6,350 nt of DNA from Treponema sp. Its GTDB lineage: Bacteria > Spirochaetota > Spirochaetia > Treponematales > Breznakiellaceae. The translations under genes were made by a program, and so were the position numbers. This document shows positions 1 to 4,631 of the stretch, one piece after another. How positions within the stretch are numbered: the first letter of the stretch is position 1; each line of letters begins with the position of its first letter. The notes under the pieces were generated by a model. It was not told the origin of the DNA, did no database searches, and saw only the letters and a program-made list of their open reading frames with translations. Location of the stretch: positions 1 through 6,350 of the forward strand of contig JAIRRF010000160.1 of NCBI GenBank assembly GCA_031256115.1, read 5' to 3'.

Positions 1-1
1 G

Positions 2-145
2 ATAAACCGTATCTTTTTCCCGGCCCGGATAAACAGTTATCTCTTTAGAATCATTTTTTCTATTGTTATTCTGCTGCTTCTTTCGGCCCTTGTCTGGTTC
101 ATAGTAAAATCCGGCTCCAGGCTGCTAATGCAGCTTCCGTTTTAA
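2..145 (+). CDS. C-terminal fragment of a single-pass membrane protein (partial)
   Basis: The frame beginning at base 2 is open from the window edge to the TAA at 143-145 and gives 47 residues; the start lies outside the window. After a short segment with two arginines comes a strongly hydrophobic stretch of about 20 residues (roughly residues 14-35, rich in Ile, Leu, Val and Phe). This is followed by a short basic tail (KSGSR) and the ending MQLPF. It reads as one C-terminal transmembrane helix, but its orientation cannot be settled from the fragment. The stop lies one base before the recG start codon, so the two genes are very likely co-transcribed and translationally coupled. I do not recognise the protein family. 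The close packing and sensible composition support a real gene, but so short a fragment could mislead. Confidence 0.6.
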   Translation: MNRIFFPARINSYLFRIIFSIVILLLLSALVWFIVKSGSRLLMQLPF

Positions 146-146
146 C

Positions 147-2288
147 ATGTTTCTTCGGGAAATTACTTTTCCGGTGAACCGCCTTAAGGGGGCGGGCCCC
201 TCGGCACAGCGGATCCTGGGTGATGCGGGAATTAATTCGGTTGCGTCACTCTTAACCCGCTATCCCCGGGACTGGGAAGATCGCCGCTGTACAATTCTTC
301 TTAAAGACTGGAACAAGGGCCCGGTATGCACAGTTGTAAAAGTCCTGTCCCATGAGTGGTTCGGCTTTGGCAGAATGAAAACACTGAAGGTACATGTGGA
401 GGACGAAAGCGCCCGGGCAATGCTGGTTTGTTTTAACCGTCCATTTTTACAAAAACAACTTCCCGTCGGAGAGCAGATCCGTATCTGGGGAAAGTTCTAT
501 TACAAATACGGAGAACTACAGGCTACGGCCTTTGAGATTGAAAATCCCGGTATTCAAAAAGATTTTATGAATCCTGTTTATCCCCTTTCAAAAGAATTAA
601 CCCATAATCTGCTCAGGCGCTTAATACAACAGGCGCTGGATCAGTTCGGTTCAAATCTGGAGGACGAAATCCCCCAATCGATCATGGTCCGGGAAAAACT
701 GCTTCCAAAAAAAGAGGCCCTAAGGGCAGTTCATTTTCCCGAATCCATGGAAATTCTGGAACAAGCCCGAAACACCCTAATCTTCGAAGAACTTTTTTAC
801 CTGGAAATAATGGTAGGGCGTCGGGCTCTGGAACGAAAGAAGGAGGATTCATTAAATAAAGGTACGGAAGGGTATCCGTCATCTTCACCTGGTTTCTCGC
901 CCTTACAAATAAACCTTATTGAACGGCTTCCTTTTTCTCTGACTCCGGGACAGGAAAAGGCCATAGGAGAAATCAACGCCGATATGAGCGGCCCCTGGCC
1001 CCTGGCCAGGCTCCTCCAGGGGGATGTGGGCTCCGGTAAAACCTTGGTTGCTTTTCTTGCCGCCCTTAGGGCAGTCGATGAGGGAGGACAGGCCGCAATT
1101 ATGGCTCCCACAGAACTATTGGCCCGGCAGCATGCAAACAATGCCGCCCGGCTGCTGGAACCATTGGGAATTCGGCCTGCCTATCTTACGGGGAATTTAA
1201 AATCCACAGGCCGTTCCCGGCTATTGGAAAACCTGGCGGCAGGAGAAGTTGACATAGTCCTGGGAACCCACGCCCTTTTTTCAAAAGACGTGATTTACCG
1301 GAACCTAAGCCTTGTTATTATCGACGAACAGCATCGTTTTGGCGTAACCCAACGGCAGGCCATCGTAGCCAAAGGACAAAGCTCTTTGCAGCAAAAAAAT
1401 ATACCGGACCTGCTTATGATGAGCGCCACCCCCATACCCCGGACCCTGGCCCTGACGGTTTTCGGCGATTTGGATATTTCAGTAATCTCCGATATGCCGC
1501 CGGGACGAAAACCCGTTAAAACCCATTTGGCAAAGGAATCCAATGCAGAAAAGGTCTACGATTTTGTACAGAAAGAACTGGAAGCCGGCCGCCAGGCATA
1601 TTTTGTATTTCCGCTTATCGGAGAAAATGAAACATCCGGTTCAATTTTAAAAGACGCCGTATCCATGGCGGAAAAACTTGCAAAAGAAATATATCCACAG
1701 TATTCAACAGCCCTGATTCATTCAAAACTGGATGACGAAGAAAAACGCAAAACCATGGAAGCATTCCGTGCGGGGGAAATCCGTATCCTGGCTGCCACCA
1801 GTGTAGTAGAAGTAGGAGTGGATGTACCCAATGCTTCCTGTATGGTAATCCACCATGCGGAACGTTTCGGCCTCTCCGCCCTGCACCAGCTCCGGGGCCG
1901 GGTTGGCCGGGGCCGGGATCAGGCATACTGTTTTCTTATTTATTCGGATCAGGATATTTTGCCCGGCATTAACCCTCTGAATCTGAGCGAAGAAGAACGA
2001 AGCCGGGAAGGAAGGCGGCTTATGGTAATGCTGGAAAACAGAGACGGATTTATCATCGCCGAAAAAGATCTTCTTTTCAGGGGTCCCGGCCAAATCGCCG
2101 GAATTGAACAATCCGGTTATTTAAAGCTGGGAATTGCCGATCCGGTCAGGGACACGGACGCTCTGATCCGTGCCCGGACTGAAGCCTTCGGCATATTGGA
2201 AAAAGATCCCTGTTTCCTTCTCTCTGAACACCGGTGCATCGCCGAAGTACTGGAACGTTCGCCGCCCTTTGCCGAAGTGGGGCTGTAA
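147..2288 (+). CDS. recG: ATP-dependent DNA helicase RecG
   Basis: RecG is a cytoplasmic superfamily 2 translocase that regresses stalled replication forks and processes branched recombination intermediates and R-loops. At 713 residues it has the usual family length (E. coli RecG is 693). The N-terminal wedge region, with an OB-fold, covers about residues 10-170 and includes the early GAGPSAQRILGDAGI helix-hairpin-helix-like stretch. The helicase core starts near residue 261 (LPFSLTPGQ, Q-motif-like). It shows Walker A GDVGSGKT (292-299), motif Ia PTELLARQH (321-329), the DEQH box (393-396), SAT motif III (426-428), TSVVEVGVDVPNA (551-563) and motif VI QLRGRVGRG (581-589). The RecG-specific TRG region (DGF..AEKDLLFRGPGQI, about 633-650, then G..QSG) is intact. 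ATG at 147 is chosen because it gives the family N-terminus. No clear Shine-Dalgarno precedes it, so initiation probably depends on coupling to the gene ending at 145. No damage is visible. Confidence 0.97.
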   Translation: MFLREITFPVNRLKGAGPSAQRILGDAGINSVASLLTRYPRDWEDRRCTILLKDWNKGPVCTVVKVLSHEWFGFGRMKTLKVHVEDESARAMLVCFNRPFLQKQLPVGEQIRIWGKFYYKYGELQATAFEIENPGIQKDFMNPVYPLSKELTHNLLRRLIQQALDQFGSNLEDEIPQSIMVREKLLPKKEALRAVHFPESMEILEQARNTLIFEELFYLEIMVGRRALERKKEDSLNKGTEGYPSSSPGFSPLQINLIERLPFSLTPGQEKAIGEINADMSGPWPLARLLQGDVGSGKTLVAFLAALRAVDEGGQAAIMAPTELLARQHANNAARLLEPLGIRPAYLTGNLKSTGRSRLLENLAAGEVDIVLGTHALFSKDVIYRNLSLVIIDEQHRFGVTQRQAIVAKGQSSLQQKNIPDLLMMSATPIPRTLALTVFGDLDISVISDMPPGRKPVKTHLAKESNAEKVYDFVQKELEAGRQAYFVFPLIGENETSGSILKDAVSMAEKLAKEIYPQYSTALIHSKLDDEEKRKTMEAFRAGEIRILAATSVVEVGVDVPNASCMVIHHAERFGLSALHQLRGRVGRGRDQAYCFLIYSDQDILPGINPLNLSEEERSREGRRLMVMLENRDGFIIAEKDLLFRGPGQIAGIEQSGYLKLGIADPVRDTDALIRARTEAFGILEKDPCFLLSEHRCIAEVLERSPPFAEVGL

Positions 2289-2320
2289 TTTATCCATAGG
2301 CAAACCCGGCCAAAACCTGT

Positions 2321-2341
2321 ATGATATAAATGAAATATCAT
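2321..2341. repeat. Short inverted repeat downstream of recG
   Basis: Seven-base perfect arms (ATGATAT at 2321-2327 and ATATCAT at 2335-2341) flank a 7-base AT-rich loop. The stem is weak and lacks a following T run, so it is not a convincing terminator. In so AT-rich a stretch it could be chance. Confidence 0.35.
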
Positions 2342-2356
2342 CAAATAAAGAGGCTT

Positions 2357-2385
2357 ATAGTCAATTAATTTAATTAATTGACTAT
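2357..2385. repeat. Perfect 14-bp palindrome (odd centre), possible operator
   Basis: The arms at 2357-2370 and 2372-2385 are perfect reverse complements around a single central base (2371). The inner part is a run of AATT/TTAA units and the outer part is ATAGTC/GACTAT. The near-absence of a loop and the lack of GC pairs or a T run argue against an intrinsic terminator. A DNA-level role, as an operator or recognition site for a dimeric protein, fits better. The right arm contains TTGACT, a good -35 match, at 2378-2383. Seen: the symmetry. Inferred: the role. Confidence 0.6.
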
Positions 2386-2406
2386 TTCCGATTGTAATTG
2401 TTTATT
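2378..2406 (+). promoter_or_regulatory. Candidate sigma-70-type promoter for the reductase gene
   Basis: TTGACT (2378-2383, five of six consensus bases) is followed after 17 bp by TTTATT (2401-2406, four of six). Transcription would begin near 2412-2414, about 47 nt before the ATG. The -35 lies in the right arm of one palindrome and the -10 opens the left arm of the next, which would suit repression by a bound protein. An alternative -10, TACAAT (2432-2437, five of six), lacks a -35 at proper spacing. This rests on consensus matching in AT-rich DNA, so certainty is low. Confidence 0.35.
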
Positions 2407-2440
2407 GTACAAGGAATTATGCAATTCCCTGTACAATAAA
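2401..2440. repeat. Near-perfect 18-bp inverted repeat with 4-base centre
   Basis: Arms 2401-2418 and 2423-2440 pair at 17 of 18 positions around the centre ATGC. The one mismatch is A2412 against C2429, which would be a G-U wobble in a minus-strand transcript. Each arm carries TTTATTGTACA or its complement, so two copies of TGTACA (2406-2411 and 2430-2435), itself a palindrome, sit 24 bp apart centre to centre. A further ATTGTA lies just upstream at 2391-2396. The right arm ends 7 nt before the Shine-Dalgarno. It could be an operator pair, a leader hairpin next to the ribosome site, or a copy of a dispersed intergenic repeat. There is no T run after it on either strand, so a classical terminator is unlikely. 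Confidence 0.7.
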
Positions 2441-2447
2441 CTAAATT

Positions 2448-2454
2448 AAGGGAG
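2448..2454 (+). promoter_or_regulatory. Ribosome binding site of the reductase gene
   Basis: AAGGGAG lies 5 nt before the ATG at 2460 and is a strong Shine-Dalgarno match. It fixes that start codon. Independent initiation here supports a separate transcription unit from recG. Confidence 0.8.
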
Positions 2455-2459
2455 TATAT

Positions 2460-3542
2460 ATGATATACCGGGATTACGGGGTAACGGGAAAAAAAGTTTC
2501 TCTGCTGGGTTTTGGGGGGATGAGGTTTGCAAATATTGATAATACGGATGAATGTATTAGGACCATGATCAAGGCCGCCGAAGGGGGCGTAAATTACTTT
2601 GATACCGCTCCGGGATATTTTGAGACAAAGAGCGAGACCGTTTTTGGCAAAGCTCTGGCGGAAATGCGCCGGAAAAATCTGCCCTATTATGTCGCGACCA
2701 AAACCTTTAAAAGCACCAATGATGCAATCCGCAGGGAAATAGAGGCCCAGCTTAAACGGCTGGATGTAGATGCCATCGACTTTTACCATATTTGGAGTAT
2801 TATTACCCTGGAAAACTGGGATGCCCGGAAAAAAGAAGGAATCCTTACTACCTTCCGGAAACTTAAAGAAGAGGGGCTTATCAGGCATATTTGTGTTTCC
2901 AGCCATCTTATTCAGGACAAAATTGAAACCCTCCTAAAGGAAGGGGTCTTTGAAGGTGTTTTGTTCGGCTATTCGGCATTAAACTTTAAAACCAGGGAAA
3001 AGGCTTTTGACGCAATCCGGGCAAAGAAACTTGGAGCGGTGGCGATGAATCCCCTGGGGGGCGGCCTTATTCCCGGACATCCGGAATTATTTGGTTTTAT
3101 CATGCGACCGGGAGAAAGCGTCGTCGAAGCGGCGCTCAGGTTCCTTTGGGATCACAGGGATTTATCTGTTGCCCTGGTTGGCTTTCGCGGCGAACAGGAC
3201 CTGGCCGAAGCCTTAAGCGCCATGGAAAAGTACCAGCCCCGGACAGAAGCGGAACTGGCGGCAGTAAAGGAAAAGGCCGGCGATTCCCTGGAAGGGCTCT
3301 GTACCGGCTGCGCCTATTGTGATGATTGCCCCCAGGATATTCCAATCCCCTATTATATGGATGCATATAACCATAAGCTCCTTAAAGATTATGGAAACAG
3401 TGATTTAAAAGACAGGCTTAACTGGCAATGGAACCTGGTTCCCAAGGATGCGGGAAAATGTACGGAATGCGGCCAATGCGAAAAGACCTGTACCCAGCAT
3501 CTTCCTATTGTTGAAAGGTTGAAATATATCAAGGGAATCTAG
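2460..3542 (+). CDS. Aldo/keto reductase with C-terminal 4Fe-4S ferredoxin-like domain
   Basis: This is a 360-residue cytoplasmic oxidoreductase of the aldo/keto reductase superfamily, in the iron-sulfur branch (COG1453-like). The TIM-barrel domain covers about residues 1-265. It holds the four expected catalytic residues: Asp48 and Tyr53 in NYFDTAPGY, Lys81 in VATK and His110 in IDFYH. The C-terminal domain has two cysteine motifs: C281-x2-C284-x2-C287-x2-C290-P and C334-x2-C337-x2-C340-x3-C344. Eight cysteines could hold two [4Fe-4S] clusters. Residue 345 is Thr where ferredoxin motifs and most relatives have Pro, a mild deviation. Such proteins may couple NAD(P)H-linked carbonyl chemistry to one-electron carriers, but I know of no settled substrate for this branch, so none is named. 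The Shine-Dalgarno 5 nt upstream fixes the start. It probably leads an operon with the DRTGG protein and the cyclo-ligase, and the palindromes upstream suggest regulation at its promoter. Confidence 0.92.
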   Translation: MIYRDYGVTGKKVSLLGFGGMRFANIDNTDECIRTMIKAAEGGVNYFDTAPGYFETKSETVFGKALAEMRRKNLPYYVATKTFKSTNDAIRREIEAQLKRLDVDAIDFYHIWSIITLENWDARKKEGILTTFRKLKEEGLIRHICVSSHLIQDKIETLLKEGVFEGVLFGYSALNFKTREKAFDAIRAKKLGAVAMNPLGGGLIPGHPELFGFIMRPGESVVEAALRFLWDHRDLSVALVGFRGEQDLAEALSAMEKYQPRTEAELAAVKEKAGDSLEGLCTGCAYCDDCPQDIPIPYYMDAYNHKLLKDYGNSDLKDRLNWQWNLVPKDAGKCTECGQCEKTCTQHLPIVERLKYIKGI

Positions 3543-3553
3543 GATAATCAACA

Positions 3554-3586
3554 ACCCCGCCTGAAGGACGAGGTATTAACCCCTCG
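3554..3586. repeat. Overlapping small stem-loops in the leader of the DRTGG gene
   Basis: One imperfect stem pairs 3554-3561 with 3566-3574 around loop TGAA, with one C-A mismatch and one bulged base. A second stem pairs CGAGG (3569-3573) with CCTCG (3582-3586) around an 8-base loop. They share 3569-3573 and so exclude each other. No T run follows, so this is not a terminator. The first stem resembles the compact GC-rich terminal hairpins of IS200/IS605-type elements, but no transposase or TnpB gene is nearby. The structures are short and may have no function. Confidence 0.35.
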
Positions 3587-3601
3587 CATACATCGGAATT
3601 T

Positions 3602-3606
3602 GGAGG
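3602..3606 (+). promoter_or_regulatory. Ribosome binding site that decides the DRTGG start
   Basis: GGAGG lies 5 nt before ATG at 3612. A TTG at 3600 is in the same frame but overlaps this site and has no ribosome site of its own. The ATG is therefore the start, giving 118 rather than 122 residues. Confidence 0.8.
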
Positions 3607-3611
3607 ACTAT

Positions 3612-3968
3612 ATGACCGTAAAGGAAGCCGTTTCTCTGCTGGAAGGACATTTTTTTTGCGGTGAAGAAAATGCCGATCTGGAAATCCTTTCTGCCTGCGG
3701 AGCAGATCTGATGAGCGATGTCATGGCTTTTGTAAAAGACAGGGTTTTGCTCTTGACCGGCCTGGTAAACCCCCAGACAATCAGAACCGCTGAACTTCTG
3801 GATATACGGGCGATTATCTTTGTCCGGGGAAAAAATCCCAGCCCAGACATGATTGATTTGGCCAAAGAATCGGACATAATCCTGGGAGGAACCAAACTGC
3901 CCATGTATCTCTCCTGTGGTAAACTGTATGAAGCCGGCCTGAAGCAAGGCGGAACCCGGCACATTTAA
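3612..3968 (+). CDS. Small DRTGG-domain protein (hydrogenase-cluster type)
   Basis: The 118-residue soluble protein is essentially one DRTGG domain (PF07085-like), with no signal peptide or membrane segment. The recognisable core runs from CGADLMSDVMAFVKD (about 29-43) through VLLLTGLVNPQTIRTAELLDI (45-65, alternating strand and helix) to AIIFVRGKNPSPDMIDLAKE (67-86). It ends with KLYEAGL (104-110), the usual terminus of the stand-alone members. DRTGG domains also occur in phosphotransacetylase-type and CBS-domain proteins and are thought to bind ligands. The stand-alone form is often encoded near electron-bifurcating [FeFe] hydrogenases in Thermotogae and Firmicutes, and its biochemical role is unknown to me. 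No hydrogenase gene is in this window; its neighbours are an iron-sulfur reductase 69 nt upstream and a folate enzyme beginning at the next base. The family call is firm; a redox-sensing or accessory role is inference. Confidence 0.85.
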   Translation: MTVKEAVSLLEGHFFCGEENADLEILSACGADLMSDVMAFVKDRVLLLTGLVNPQTIRTAELLDIRAIIFVRGKNPSPDMIDLAKESDIILGGTKLPMYLSCGKLYEAGLKQGGTRHI

Positions 3969-4631
3969 TTGGGTACTACGCCAATAACCAAAGCTGAATT
4001 AAGAAAAATCATAAAAACCCGGCTTGCAAGCCTTTCCTCCGGACAATTTTATGAGGCAGGCTGCCATGCAGCCCGGCAATTGCCCCTTATTCCCTGTTGG
4101 GGCGGATTCCGTTCAGTTTTGGCTTTTTTTTCAATGAAAGATGAAATTGATACCCGGCCTGTCATGGAAACAATCATCGGATCGGGGAAATCTCTTTTTG
4201 TTCCCCGGATTGAAGGGGATTTCCTTGTATTTTGTCGTGTACTCCCGCCGAGCAGCGGTGTCCGAACAAGTTTTTCTACAGACCAAGGGTCTGACTTTTC
4301 GGATAGCCCCACAAAGGTTCCCCTTCGGATACCGGCAGAGGATCCCGTCCAGGTTATAAAACCGGAAGACTTTCCCACCCTGGTAATTACTCCCGGCCTA
4401 GCCTTTGACCGCCAGTTCCGCCGTCTTGGCAGGGGCCGTGGATACTACGACCGCTTTTTTGCATCCCTTGACTCGGCGGGCCGGATTTACACAGCCCTGG
4501 GTCTTTGTATGGACTGCCAATTAGTAGATGAAGTACCTGTCGAAGCCTGGGACAAGAGAATGGATATGCTGCTTAATCAGGTAATGCAATATTCAATACT
4601 TCCTCAAAACGTTCTACCGGGTGAAAGTTGA
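3969..4631 (+). CDS. 5-formyltetrahydrofolate cyclo-ligase (MTHFS family)
   Basis: This cytoplasmic enzyme uses ATP to convert 5-formyl-THF to 5,10-methenyl-THF, returning a dead-end folate to the one-carbon pool. The 220 residues show the family landmarks: an N-terminal helix with KAELRK (8-13), FFSMKDEIDTRPVM (53-66), the strand pair VPRIEGDFLVFCRV (78-91), LVITPGLAFD (138-147) and the nucleotide-site loop GRGRGYYDRF (154-163), with GLCMDCQLVDEVPVEAWD following. It is somewhat longer than typical 180-200 residue members. The extra length is a Ser/Thr-rich segment at about 94-115 and a tail after about 203. TTG at 3969 is preferred because it directly follows the TAA of the DRTGG gene, precedes the conserved N-terminal helix, and no later in-frame start keeps that helix. 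The ribosome site is weak, so translation probably depends on coupling. The last 59 bp overlap the 3' end of lon on the other strand. E. coli names its homologue ygfA/fau. Confidence 0.93.
   Translation: MGTTPITKAELRKIIKTRLASLSSGQFYEAGCHAARQLPLIPCWGGFRSVLAFFSMKDEIDTRPVMETIIGSGKSLFVPRIEGDFLVFCRVLPPSSGVRTSFSTDQGSDFSDSPTKVPLRIPAEDPVQVIKPEDFPTLVITPGLAFDRQFRRLGRGRGYYDRFFASLDSAGRIYTALGLCMDCQLVDEVPVEAWDKRMDMLLNQVMQYSILPQNVLPGES

Noticed and set aside
1892..1917. Direct repeat of an 11-base GC-rich unit, 15 bp apart, in recG
   Set aside because: It is in frame and encodes the repetitive RGRVGRGR residues of helicase motif VI, so coding explains it.
2286..2345. Possible intrinsic terminator after recG
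   Set aside because: The only stem here (2321-2341) is short, AT-only in its core and lacks a T run, so I could not support a terminator call.
2382..2906. A 174-codon open frame on the - strand opposite the start of the reductase gene
   Set aside because: It is antisense to the conserved catalytic part of the reductase, and no family is recognisable in its translation.
3600..3602. TTG as the start codon of the DRTGG gene
   Set aside because: The TTG overlaps the GGAGG that serves the ATG at 3612 at ideal spacing, and has no ribosome site of its own.
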